Assembly (NCBI GenBank): GCA_937868095.1
Contig: CALMLO010000037.1
Span: forward strand, 1 to 64,000
DNA from: an uncultured Phycisphaerales bacterium
Lineage (GTDB): Bacteria > Planctomycetota > Phycisphaerae > Sedimentisphaerales > Anaerohalosphaeraceae
Direction of reading: 5' to 3'
DNA: 64,000 nt
Shown: in pieces, positions 26,587 to 35,620 of the stretch
Numbering within the stretch: the first letter of the stretch is position 1
Layout of the letters: each line of letters begins with the position of its first letter
Translations under genes and position numbers: made by a program
The notes under the pieces: model-generated
The model's input: the letters and a program-made list of their open reading frames with translations, nothing else
The model's database searches: none
What the model was told of the DNA's origin: nothing

Positions 26587-26625
26587 GTCTATAGACATAA
26601 TAGATAAATAGAGAAAAATTGTCAA
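26587..26625 (-). promoter_or_regulatory. Promoter and palindromic operator of the Rrf2-pst operon
   Basis: On the minus strand TTGACA (26620-26625) and TATTAT (26597-26602) are 17 bases apart. Directly after the -10 box is the perfect palindrome GTCTATAGAC (26587-26596), covering the expected start point. This is where a repressor would block initiation, and the Rrf2 protein is the obvious candidate. Confidence 0.7.
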
Positions 26626-26675
26626 TGGTTTTCTTCTGCGATTGTTCCCCTGCCAGCTATTCAACTCGGTTTTTC

Positions 26676-26704
26676 TTGACCTGCTCCGGCTAAGCGGGTT
26701 TAAT
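26676..26704 (+). promoter_or_regulatory. Candidate promoter of the aspartate aminotransferase gene
   Basis: TTGACC (26676-26681) and TTTAAT (26699-26704) are 17 bases apart, about 45 bases before the ribosome-binding site GAAAGGCGAAAG. Confidence 0.5.
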
Positions 26705-26754
26705 ACCTTCTGTTTAATGTAGAAAAAATCATTTTTTCGAAAGGCGAAAGAGCA

Positions 26755-27939
26755 ATGAAAGTTTCCCGGCGTGCACAGGCAGTGGCGCCTTCTGCGACCC
26801 TTGCTGTTACTTCTCGTGCCAAAGAAATGAAAAGTCAAGGGCTGGATGTCCTCAGTTTTGGAGCGGGAGAACCGGACTTCGACACACCTCAATTTATCAA
26901 AGATGCTGCTATTGAAGCCCTCCAAAAGGGGCAAACGAAATATACCCCGGCCGCAGGTATTCTGGAACTGCGCAAAGCAATCGCTGACAAGTTATTAAAA
27001 GAAAATAACTTGCGCTATGCCCCCGAACAGATTGTCGTCAATGTGGGGGCCAAACATTCTGTTTATACGGCAATGCAGGCGGTTTTAGACCCCGGCGATG
27101 AAGTGCTGCTGCCGACCCCCTATTGGGTTACGTATCCTGAGACCATCCATTTGGCCGGCGCCAAGGCCGTTATTCTTGAAACCTCCGCCGAAACGGGCTA
27201 TAAAATCACTCCTTCTCAACTGAAAGCCGCCATTACGCCGAAAACATCTATGCTGGTGCTCAATTCACCCAATAATCCGGGCGGCTTCTGTTATACTCCG
27301 GCGGAACTGAAGGCGCTGGCTGAAGTCCTTGAGGGAACCCAGGTGGTTGTGTTGTCCGATGAAATCTATGAGCGTCTGATCTATGGGAATATGCGGTTTG
27401 CAAGTTTCGCTTCTCTCAGTCAGGACGCTTACAATCGAACGCTTACCATCAATGGACTGAGCAAATCATTCTCCATGACCGGCTGGCGGCTTGGCTACAC
27501 CGCCGGACCAGTGGAGGTCATCAAGGCAATGTCGCGTTTGCAGGATCATATGACCTCCAACGCTGTTACCTTCGTTCAGTATGCGGCAATTGCGGCTCTG
27601 AAAGATACTTCCGGCACCGTGGAGAAAATGCGCCTGGAGTTTGAAAAACGCGGCAAGGTGATGACCGAACGTCTCAATGCCGTTCCGAAAGTCCGCTGTG
27701 TGCCTGCTCAGGGCGCCTTCTACTGTTTTCCGGATGTCTCGGCCCATTACGGACGAACCATCGGCGGCGCCAAGATCAGCGACAGTATGGACTTTGCCAA
27801 AGCCCTTCTTGAACAGAAATTAGTGGCCGTGGTGCCAGGGGGACCTTTTGGTTCACCGAAAAATATACGGCTCAGTTTTGCCTGCTCGCTCGAACAAATC
27901 GAAAAAGGGATTGACCGGATTCGGGAATGGCTTTCATAA
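26755..27939 (+). CDS. aspC: Aspartate aminotransferase (class I, subgroup Ib)
   Basis: A 394-residue cytosolic PLP enzyme that transfers the amino group between aspartate and 2-oxoglutarate, possibly with prephenate as a further acceptor. The PLP lysine is Lys237 in NGLSKSFSMTGWR; the NSPNNPGG and SDEIYE motifs and the C-terminal arginine in IRLSFACS are present. Length and motifs match the thermophile-type subgroup Ib enzymes. The ATG has AAAGGCGAAAG upstream. It overlaps the next gene by 13 bases. Confidence 0.9.
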   Translation: MKVSRRAQAVAPSATLAVTSRAKEMKSQGLDVLSFGAGEPDFDTPQFIKDAAIEALQKGQTKYTPAAGILELRKAIADKLLKENNLRYAPEQIVVNVGAKHSVYTAMQAVLDPGDEVLLPTPYWVTYPETIHLAGAKAVILETSAETGYKITPSQLKAAITPKTSMLVLNSPNNPGGFCYTPAELKALAEVLEGTQVVVLSDEIYERLIYGNMRFASFASLSQDAYNRTLTINGLSKSFSMTGWRLGYTAGPVEVIKAMSRLQDHMTSNAVTFVQYAAIAALKDTSGTVEKMRLEFEKRGKVMTERLNAVPKVRCVPAQGAFYCFPDVSAHYGRTIGGAKISDSMDFAKALLEQKLVAVVPGGPFGSPKNIRLSFACSLEQIEKGIDRIREWLS

Positions 27940-30689
27940 AGGAAACCCGTTCCACTAAACAACCAGCGGACGAACAACCCGTTGATGCGAAGCATCCTTT
28001 TTGGATGCGCAGGTGGACGGGGGTCGTCATCTGCCTGGGGCTGGTTGTCTTCGGCATTTACGGTGCCACCCACATGGTTGCTGCCGGCGATACATGGGTG
28101 GCCCTGGCTTGCGGAAGGCATTTTGCCCATCACGGCGTTGATACGGTTGACCCCTTCAGCTTCAATTCTCATCCGGCAGGACCGACGGAGCAGGATATTC
28201 AAAAATGGCCCCGCTGGGCTCAAATCCTCTGCAAACCCTTCTCGCTGAAAACCATCCAAAAATGGCATCCGACCGGCTGGATTAACCAAAACTGGCTGAC
28301 CCACCTGATTTTTTACAAATTGATTACACTTTCCGGGTCGGAAGGCCCCTATCAGTACAATTTTCTTGTGTACTGGAAGTTTGCACTGTATATCCTTACC
28401 GCCTTTACCGTGTATGGGGTAGCACGAGTTCTCGGTGTCGGACGGGCTTTATCCCTGCTGGCAGCTTGCTTTTCGCTGGTGGTGGGGCGCACCTTTTTTG
28501 ACATCAGGCCAGCCGGATTTTCCAATTTTTTAACTCCAGTTTTCTTTCTTATCCTTGCGCTGGCTGTTTATAGAAACATCCGCTATATCTGGCTGCTGGT
28601 GCCGCTGGTTGTTTTTTGGGCCAACGTTCATGGCGGCTATATCTATGTTTACGCCATGCTGGTTCCCTTCCTCGGCATTCACCTGCTGGCGGCCCTGCCG
28701 AAAAAATGGAGTTTTGCATTGGGACTGCTGGGCGTCTGGTGGGTGCTCTATCTGCTCAGTCATCAGTTTCTGACCCATGAATATTATTCGATGGTCGCGA
28801 TGGCAAACGGCCAGAGTCCTCAAATCCCTTCTCTTTTGAATAATAGTTACTTTGTTTTTCTTCTGATTCTAACCGCTATCGGCATAGGGCTTACTTACCT
28901 GCCGGAGTCGATGAAGGGGGGCTTTTATCTCTATTTTATCATCGGGACAATAGCCGTCTTTTTTGCGTTCTACGTGCGAATGCAGATTTCTATCCCTTAT
29001 GAGCGAATCGCCGCTGTCTATCATGAACGGTTTCGCTTTTTCGTTCAGACCTCTCACGGCCGCTATTTCTTCGTTTTCCTGATGGGAATCCTGTACATCT
29101 GGCTAACCACCTGGAAGAAAGATCGTTTGGTCGTTTTGTCCGGAGCTCAAATTGCAGAAACAGCGGCAGCGGCAGCAGTATCCTTTGTTGCCATGATTGT
29201 GCTGAACCCCTTCCATTTGACAAATCTAACGCATACTTTTGAAATCAGTGTGAGCAAACACGCAGAATCATGGCGGCAGGTCAATGAATGGCGTCCGGCC
29301 TTCGACTGGCTGGACAAAACCCGAACCAGTCCCAATCCGGTCGGCGAGGAGGAGGCGTTTGCCGTTTTGTGCGTTCTGGCGGCTTGTGCTCTCTTAACGT
29401 GGGTGGTTTTACGTACAACAACTCCCCGTTTGGCCGATGCTAAAAGCCGTCAGAAGCGGCCTCCTTCCGCTGCCGATACGGCTGATTATCCAAAAATTGA
29501 TCTGGCTTTGTGGACGCTGGCTGCCCTTACCTTATATATGGCCATTCAATCGCGGCGATTTATTGCTATAGCCGGCCCAGGCGTATGCCCTTTTGTCGCC
29601 CATCTTCTCAGTCAGACAGGAAAGATGCTCAAAACATTTTTCAGCCGAAAAAAACCGGTCCAATTTTTTCTCCAGCCGCAAATCCATCTGTGGGGATGGT
29701 CAGTTATCAGTGCGGTGCTTGTGATTTTAAGTGTTTATTGGGGGATAAAGTTCAAACGAATTTATCTGGACCCATGGCCCAACGACCCTGTTCGCCATTC
29801 CATCTTTATGCGGATGACCGCTTCGAATGTTAAACCTTTTGAGGTCTGCGATTTTATCAACGGCAATCACATTCACGGGCGAATGTTCAATTATTGGACA
29901 GAGGGCGGGGCGATGGCCTTTGGACAAAAACCCGACGAACAAACCGGACGTATTCCTTTACAACTGTTTATGGATGGAAGGGCGCAGGCGGCCTATAACC
30001 ACGATAAATACGAATACTGGCAGCTGATTTTTTCAGGCGGGCCGGAGGCCATCAAGGCCGGCGGAAAAAATCTTAATTATGCCTCCATCGGCCAATGGAT
30101 TAGCGATGAACTGCGAAAAAATAAGGTCTGGGTAATTGTCATGCCGACACTGCAGGCCTCATCAATATTTATGCAGGGGGTTTTGCGCGCCCCAAGCTGG
30201 AAAACCGTTTATCTGGACAGCTGCCAGCAGATGGTGGTGGATATCGAAACGCCGCAGGGAAAAGAACTGGCCGATTCGATGCTGGCAGAAAAGACGTTTT
30301 TCCCCGATGATTTATCACGGCATTTGAGCACAGCCATGCTGATTTTAGAGACTCAGAATGCTCAGTATATAAACCAGATGGCTGAGCATGCCGCCAAGGC
30401 CTTCCAGGTGCGGCCCTGCGTTTCGTCCTATATGGTCATGCAAAATGCGATGCAGTGGCCGCCCTTCCGTGAACAGGGAAGACAGATTCTCAAAGACTTT
30501 TTCGAAGATGTATGCAACCGCCAAGACCAGCTCCGAAAGCAGGCAGGGTTTGCAGAACTGCTCACGGTGGCCGGATTTGCCGCAAACTATCTGGCTAAGA
30601 CAGAACCGGAACAGCGCAATCGCTATCTGCAGATTCAGGATAATTTTCGCAAAGAAGCCAACCAGTTAATGAAGCAGTCAGTCTGGTAA
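27927..30689 (+). CDS. Large polytopic membrane protein with GT-C-like N-terminal motif
   Basis: A 920-residue protein with about 12 membrane segments between residues 30 and 610 and a soluble C-terminal part of about 300 residues. The first loop reads AGDTWVALACGRHFAHHGVD, then DPFSFNSHP, then NQNWLTHLIFY. This DTW...GR...HG...DPFS...WL pattern recurs in many uncharacterised bacterial membrane proteins and resembles the first loop of GT-C glycosyltransferases, where an acidic residue is catalytic. The C-terminal half holds a TPR-like helical region. It overlaps the aminotransferase by 13 bases and is followed after two bases by a GT2 glycosyltransferase, which suggests a shared role in glycan assembly with lipid-linked sugar donors. 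The function is inferred. Confidence 0.65.
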   Translation: MAFIKETRSTKQPADEQPVDAKHPFWMRRWTGVVICLGLVVFGIYGATHMVAAGDTWVALACGRHFAHHGVDTVDPFSFNSHPAGPTEQDIQKWPRWAQILCKPFSLKTIQKWHPTGWINQNWLTHLIFYKLITLSGSEGPYQYNFLVYWKFALYILTAFTVYGVARVLGVGRALSLLAACFSLVVGRTFFDIRPAGFSNFLTPVFFLILALAVYRNIRYIWLLVPLVVFWANVHGGYIYVYAMLVPFLGIHLLAALPKKWSFALGLLGVWWVLYLLSHQFLTHEYYSMVAMANGQSPQIPSLLNNSYFVFLLILTAIGIGLTYLPESMKGGFYLYFIIGTIAVFFAFYVRMQISIPYERIAAVYHERFRFFVQTSHGRYFFVFLMGILYIWLTTWKKDRLVVLSGAQIAETAAAAAVSFVAMIVLNPFHLTNLTHTFEISVSKHAESWRQVNEWRPAFDWLDKTRTSPNPVGEEEAFAVLCVLAACALLTWVVLRTTTPRLADAKSRQKRPPSAADTADYPKIDLALWTLAALTLYMAIQSRRFIAIAGPGVCPFVAHLLSQTGKMLKTFFSRKKPVQFFLQPQIHLWGWSVISAVLVILSVYWGIKFKRIYLDPWPNDPVRHSIFMRMTASNVKPFEVCDFINGNHIHGRMFNYWTEGGAMAFGQKPDEQTGRIPLQLFMDGRAQAAYNHDKYEYWQLIFSGGPEAIKAGGKNLNYASIGQWISDELRKNKVWVIVMPTLQASSIFMQGVLRAPSWKTVYLDSCQQMVVDIETPQGKELADSMLAEKTFFPDDLSRHLSTAMLILETQNAQYINQMAEHAAKAFQVRPCVSSYMVMQNAMQWPPFREQGRQILKDFFEDVCNRQDQLRKQAGFAELLTVAGFAANYLAKTEPEQRNRYLQIQDNFRKEANQLMKQSVW

Positions 30690-30691
30690 TT

Positions 30692-31429
30692 ATGGACAAT
30701 CACCATTCCCATTCCTCGGCCGCGTCCTCGTTTCGCTCAATCAGCGTTTTCTTTCCCTGCTTTAATGAGCGGGATAATCTTGAACCGCTGGTTCAGCAGG
30801 CCGTCGAGGTTCTGGACAAGACCGGCCTCGATTATGAAATTATTGTGGTTGACGACGGCAGCACGGACGGCACAGGTGCCCTGGCGGATGCTTTCGCCGC
30901 CCAAATCCCCGTACTGAAAGTGATTCATCACCCTGTCAACAAAGGATACGGGGCCGCCCTTCAGAGCGGTTTTCGAGCCGCCTCCAAAGAACTGGTCTTT
31001 TATACGGATGGAGACCGCCAATTTGACCTGGAGGAACTGCCGCCTCTTCTGCCGCTGATGGAGCAGTATGACATTGTCAGCTGCTATCGCTTAAACCGTC
31101 AGGAGGGATGGATACGGCGACTGAATGCCTTTTGCTGGACTCGCCTGGTTTGCCGCCTCTTTCATTTGAATCTGAAAGACATTGACTGTGCCTTCAAACT
31201 GTTTAAACGAGAAATCTTTGATGGAATGCCCCTGGTAAGCACAGGAGCTTTAATCGATACGGAGATTCTGGCCCGAGCCGCAAGAAAAGGATATACTATT
31301 GTTCAAGTCGGCGTGCATCATTATCCCCGCCGGGCCGGCCGGCCCACCGGCGCAAAACCAAGTGTAATCGCCAGGGCTTTTTATGAACTGTTCAAATTAC
31401 GGAAAACGATTTTAAACCAGCAGCCATGA
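30692..31429 (+). CDS. Family 2 glycosyltransferase (polyprenyl-phosphate sugar synthase type)
   Basis: A 245-residue cytosolic or membrane-associated enzyme. The GT-A fold shows the N-terminal FPCFNERDNL, the VVDDGSTDGT nucleotide-sugar site, HPVNKGYGAALQSGF and the metal-binding YTDGDRQFD. The layout matches dolichyl/undecaprenyl-phosphate mannose or glucose synthases without the membrane tail. It likely provides a polyprenyl-phosphate sugar used by the GT-C-like protein just upstream. It overlaps alr by four bases (ATGA). Confidence 0.85.
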   Translation: MDNHHSHSSAASSFRSISVFFPCFNERDNLEPLVQQAVEVLDKTGLDYEIIVVDDGSTDGTGALADAFAAQIPVLKVIHHPVNKGYGAALQSGFRAASKELVFYTDGDRQFDLEELPPLLPLMEQYDIVSCYRLNRQEGWIRRLNAFCWTRLVCRLFHLNLKDIDCAFKLFKREIFDGMPLVSTGALIDTEILARAARKGYTIVQVGVHHYPRRAGRPTGAKPSVIARAFYELFKLRKTILNQQP

Positions 31430-32577
31430 AAGTATATCGGGACCAATCCCTCATTCGTCCGGACTTGCAGGCCCACCTCTATTCAGAACGCCTGCTGGAT
31501 AATGTCCGGGCATTGCGAAGTCTGTGCTCTCCGGCCACGCGATTCTGTGCCGTAGTCAAGGCCAATGCCTACGGACACGGTATTCGGGAAGTCGTTAACA
31601 TTCTCAAAAACGGCCCTGTGGATTTTTTTGCCGTTGCCACTTTTTATGAAGCCCTGCATATCCGGCCTTTGGTGCGCAGGCAGCCGATACTGATTCTGGA
31701 GCCGATTCATCCTGCTCAGCCGGCTGAGCAGATTCGTCTCTGTGCAGCGGCCGGCTTTCACTGTGTACTGGCCTCTTTGGAAGGATTCGAATGGGCTTGC
31801 AGGGCCTTGGCCGGCACAGAGCGAATCCTGGCGATCCACCTGAACCTTGAAACCGGAATGGGCCGCTGCGGGATGGACCCTCAGGAGGCCGCCATCCTGC
31901 TGGAACGGCTGAGCAGCCGAACCATGCTCCGGCTGGCAGGTATTTTGACTCACTATGCCACCGCCGATGAAGAAGACCTGAGCTTTGCATGGGAGCAGCA
32001 AAGACGATTTGATGATTTTCTCCAGACGCACCGGTTGAAAAACCGCCCTGACCTGCTTATTCATTCCTGCAACAGCGCTGCTGCTATTAAAATGCCCCAA
32101 GCCCATTATTCCATGGTTCGCTGCGGCATTTCAATGTACGGATATTATTCGCGTCCTGCAAGCAACCCTCCAATTGTTTTAAAACCTGTCCTGAAACTTC
32201 AGGCCCCGCTGACACTGATCAAAAAAATCAAAGCCGGCTCTTCAGTCGGATACGGAAGGACTTTTGTTGCCAAACGCGATACGCTGACGGGATTGGTGCC
32301 GCTGGGATACGCCGACGGCTATCGGCGGGTTTTTTCCAACAAAGCCGTTATGAAGCTGGGCAATTATTTTGTACCGGTCATCGGTCGGGTTTGCATGGAC
32401 CAGGTGATTGTAGATGTGACCGATGTCCCTGGTGCCGAAATCGGCCAAATGGTAACTGTGATTGATGATGAGCATCAGTCCCCATGCGGCGTCTATGCCC
32501 TGGCTGAGTTGGCTGATACCATCTGTTATGAAATTTTAACACTGATTCACGCCCACGTGAATCGAATTGTTCACTGA
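31426..32577 (+). CDS. alr: Alanine racemase
   Basis: A 383-residue cytosolic PLP enzyme that makes D-alanine for peptidoglycan. The PLP lysine is Lys45 in VVKANAYGHG; the catalytic tyrosine lies in SVGYGRTF; the MDQVIVDVTD strand and the RCGISMYGYY segment are typical. Its start overlaps the glycosyltransferase stop by four bases, so the two are translationally coupled. A peptidoglycan gene in a glycan operon makes sense for envelope assembly. Confidence 0.94.
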   Translation: MKVYRDQSLIRPDLQAHLYSERLLDNVRALRSLCSPATRFCAVVKANAYGHGIREVVNILKNGPVDFFAVATFYEALHIRPLVRRQPILILEPIHPAQPAEQIRLCAAAGFHCVLASLEGFEWACRALAGTERILAIHLNLETGMGRCGMDPQEAAILLERLSSRTMLRLAGILTHYATADEEDLSFAWEQQRRFDDFLQTHRLKNRPDLLIHSCNSAAAIKMPQAHYSMVRCGISMYGYYSRPASNPPIVLKPVLKLQAPLTLIKKIKAGSSVGYGRTFVAKRDTLTGLVPLGYADGYRRVFSNKAVMKLGNYFVPVIGRVCMDQVIVDVTDVPGAEIGQMVTVIDDEHQSPCGVYALAELADTICYEILTLIHAHVNRIVH

Positions 32578-32588
32578 AGGTTTTGTCT

Positions 32589-34562
32589 ATGGATTCATCC
32601 AGCCAAAAGGGAGCCAATTTGTTTGTTTACGGTTCGCTTCGGGAGCCGTCGATTTTTGAATCCGTCTGCGGATTGAGCTTTACCCTCAAACCATCCCAGG
32701 TGCAGCCGGAGAAGACCCTCTTTGCGGAACTGGCCATTTTAAATGGCTATCGAAGAATCAGTCCTGATAATGTGTACTTCTATGCCGTCCCGGAGCCATC
32801 GGCTAAAATCGAAGGATTTATTATTTATAATCTGCCTCAGGAGGCCCTCCAGGAAATCGACCGTTATGAAGGGAAACTGTACGATCTGGAAACAGTTACC
32901 GTCAACACAGCTGACGGCCCTGTTCAGGCCTTTGCCTATTTGGCCAGTCCGCGGTCGATGAAGAAACGATTCGGCGACCGCTTTCATGTCAATTTAATTC
33001 ACGAACTGTGGCTGCGGAAGCGAATTGAGCGATTTTTTGAGAGACATACGCGGCCAGGCGAAGAATCCATGGATGCAGACATCGAGCGGCGGGCCCGACG
33101 GCAGCTGCTTGGCACAACCGAACGCGATTTAGTCATCACCCATCTGGGGCGAGCCGCTGTGAGTGATTACTACCTTGAACAGGAACTGAGCCGGCCGATT
33201 CCTTCTATCAAGCATCTCTTCAGCAATCCGGAGGCCAAACCCTACTTTGAAAACTACATTCATTTGGCAGTAAAACAGGTTCTTCTGAACCAGTTTGAAT
33301 GGAACCTCTACCATCGATTTCGCTACGAACTGAACCGCCTGAGCCCGAATCGACGATACTATACTCGAATTCTCAGTATTTTAATTGCGCTGCGAATCAT
33401 TAATACAAACTCCGCAGTGGTCGATCTCGTCCTGCGGCGGTGTCTGGAAACACTGCCTCCCGATGGAACTTATGACCTGATTGATTATGTGAAATATGCG
33501 ATTCAGGCCGCTGACAGCATCTTTGATACGCGAGTAGCCAACAGCGAAATTGCCCGGATTCGCCAGAATCTGCAGCCGGGTCTTGTGCCAATGGGGGCAG
33601 AGATGGAGCTGAGCAATCTCGGCTATCGGGCAGTGGCGGCCCATACGGAGCACGAAGACCCTGTTTTTGACGGATTTCGGTATTTTTCTGATTTTGCTCT
33701 CGATATCCTCAGCTGGAAACTGGGAGGATATATCGATGACCATTCGGGAGAGCCAAAACCAGGCAAACGAGGGTTCCTTGAGCTGGCACCGGGTCGGCTG
33801 AACATTCTTGGCGAAGTATCCAAACCTGCCGCAGATGATCCATGGATTCTGAATCAGCTGATTCAGGAAACAGCCGCCTTTTATCCCGTTCATCCGCACA
33901 GTCTTCATCTATCTTTTCAACTTCGAAGATATCAGATTGGACGCCAAACCACCTTGCCGCTGGAAATTGTCCAGTGTCTGCTGGCTTTGGGGGGGGGCGT
34001 TCAGCAGGAAGGAAATCAAATCCGGATAAGCCGGATGGAGCATGATGAGATTATTCGATACCGCCCCAATGAAGAGCTGGTCTTTGCCCAAACCAGCCGA
34101 CGACGCTGGCGGCTGGATGATCCTTCACTGGAAGAGGGACCGTCCGCCTCCAAACCTGCTTACATCCAGCAGTACAAATTCATTCGGCTCAACCCGAAAG
34201 CCAACTATGAACCGCTGATTCTGGCATTAAAGGGGCTTCAACTGTCCATCAACCCAGGGGATTACCTGACCGCCGAGCAGCTGGCAGCCAGCCCCAAACT
34301 GCGCCAGGAATATGCGGAACTGAAGTCATGGGCGGCCCACCCAGAGGAAATAAGCTCTCAGGCCAAAGGGGCTTTTTTGAATGCAGTTTACGACGGCCTG
34401 ATGCACGAACGGCACCGGCGGCCCTATCACAAGCAGCATTATATCGAATGGGCCATCGGAGCTCTTGACCTTCAGATTCAAGCATTCAACAAACAAGTCG
34501 AACAAAGCCGAGGGTTGCCCTCTTCTTCGTCTTCTGCAGCGGAAGCTAAAGGACAGTCTTGA
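32589..34562 (+). CDS. Fusion of gamma-glutamylcyclotransferase-like and amidoligase-like domains
   Basis: A 657-residue protein. Residues about 8-125 form a GGCT/AIG2-like domain: FVYGSLRE at the start (YGSLR 14-18) and EIDRYEGKLYD with the probable catalytic Glu94. A helical middle of about 180 residues follows (about 140-320). Residues about 330-460 carry PMGAEMELSNLG (GAEME 336-340), GFLELAPGRLNI and PHSLHLSFQL (438-445). The acidic GxExE strand followed by an HxHx-type strand resembles the core of glutamate-cysteine-ligase-like amidoligases. If so, one protein both makes and cleaves a gamma-glutamyl or similar amide. The second assignment is inference from motif spacing. The ATG has GAAGG eight bases upstream. 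It ends convergent with mdh, overlapping by 17 bases. Confidence 0.6.
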   Translation: MDSSSQKGANLFVYGSLREPSIFESVCGLSFTLKPSQVQPEKTLFAELAILNGYRRISPDNVYFYAVPEPSAKIEGFIIYNLPQEALQEIDRYEGKLYDLETVTVNTADGPVQAFAYLASPRSMKKRFGDRFHVNLIHELWLRKRIERFFERHTRPGEESMDADIERRARRQLLGTTERDLVITHLGRAAVSDYYLEQELSRPIPSIKHLFSNPEAKPYFENYIHLAVKQVLLNQFEWNLYHRFRYELNRLSPNRRYYTRILSILIALRIINTNSAVVDLVLRRCLETLPPDGTYDLIDYVKYAIQAADSIFDTRVANSEIARIRQNLQPGLVPMGAEMELSNLGYRAVAAHTEHEDPVFDGFRYFSDFALDILSWKLGGYIDDHSGEPKPGKRGFLELAPGRLNILGEVSKPAADDPWILNQLIQETAAFYPVHPHSLHLSFQLRRYQIGRQTTLPLEIVQCLLALGGGVQQEGNQIRISRMEHDEIIRYRPNEELVFAQTSRRRWRLDDPSLEEGPSASKPAYIQQYKFIRLNPKANYEPLILALKGLQLSINPGDYLTAEQLAASPKLRQEYAELKSWAAHPEEISSQAKGAFLNAVYDGLMHERHRRPYHKQHYIEWAIGALDLQIQAFNKQVEQSRGLPSSSSSAAEAKGQS

Positions 34563-35475
34563 CCTTTTCAACAAGGGCTTTCACATGAGCCACCGAGATG
34601 TCCAAGGCCTTTTGTTCTTCTTCTGTCAATTCAAGTTCCACGATGCGTTCGACGCCGTCGGCTCCCAATATGGCCGGAACACCGACAAACGCACCACCGA
34701 CTCTATACTGTTTTTCACAGTACACACAGCAGCTCATCAAGACCTTCTCATCATGTAAAATCGCCTGAGCCATACGAACCGCTCCGGCGGCGGGTGCATA
34801 ATAAGCACTCGTTCCGAGATGATTTACGATTTCGATGCCGCCGTTTCGTGTCCGCTCAACCAACTGTCTAATAGTTTGAGCATCCAAAAACTCAGTCAAA
34901 GGAATCCCCCCTACCGTCGTATATCGAGGCAAGGGCACCATATCATCACCGTGTCCCCCCATCAGAACCGCCGAAACCTGGCTGATGGAAACCCCTGCCT
35001 GTTCTGCAATGAAGGCGGCAAAACGGGCCGAATCAAGCGCGCCGGCCATCCCCATAACCCGATGCATCGGGAAACCGCTAACAGCAGCAGCCGTATAAAC
35101 CATTGCATCAAGAGGGTTGCAGACAACGATGATGAAGGCGTCAGGGCTGGTGTGAACAATCTGCTTGGTTACGGAGCGGACAATTTCGGCGTTTTTAAAC
35201 AACAGGTCATCGCGGCTCATTCCGGGCTTGCGGGCAAGGCCGCTGGTGATAATCACAATATCACTGTCAGCAGCGATATCCCAATTGGTCGTTCCGGTAA
35301 CGCGGACGGAAAAAGGATAGACTCCCGCCGACTGGGCGATATCAAGGGCTTTGCCTTCTGCCAGACTGGGAACAATATCCAGCAGGACTATATGCCCCAG
35401 ATCCCGGCTGGCGGCAATAAAAGCAGCTGTAGCCCCCACATTCCCGGCACCAACAATCGTAATTTTCTTTCTCAC
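34546..35475 (-). CDS. mdh: Malate dehydrogenase
   Basis: A 309-residue cytosolic NAD-dependent enzyme of the TCA cycle. It has the Rossmann loop GAGNVGATAA, the substrate loop with ARKPGMSRDDLL, the VVCNPLDAMVY strand and the catalytic HGD in MGGHGDDMVP. The Arg-Lys-Pro loop fits malate rather than lactate. The start chosen is a GTG with AGAGGAG six bases upstream; the frame continues open another 47 codons but that extension has no homologous look and would run to a poorer site. It is of the LDH-like malate dehydrogenase group common in many bacteria. Confidence 0.93.
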   Translation of the reverse strand: MRKKITIVGAGNVGATAAFIAASRDLGHIVLLDIVPSLAEGKALDIAQSAGVYPFSVRVTGTTNWDIAADSDIVIITSGLARKPGMSRDDLLFKNAEIVRSVTKQIVHTSPDAFIIVVCNPLDAMVYTAAAVSGFPMHRVMGMAGALDSARFAAFIAEQAGVSISQVSAVLMGGHGDDMVPLPRYTTVGGIPLTEFLDAQTIRQLVERTRNGGIEIVNHLGTSAYYAPAAGAVRMAQAILHDEKVLMSCCVYCEKQYRVGGAFVGVPAILGADGVERIVELELTEEEQKALDISVAHVKALVEKVKTVL

Positions 35476-35620
35476 AATCGGCTCCTCTGGTAAACAATAA
35501 CCTTTTGAAGTATCCTTTTGGGGAATATTATCCATTTCAATGGGTGATTTTGAAGAAAAAAGTTGCAGAATCAGAAAAAATTGACCGGCAGCGAAAAACA
35601 AAAGCAGGAAAAACAATCAA

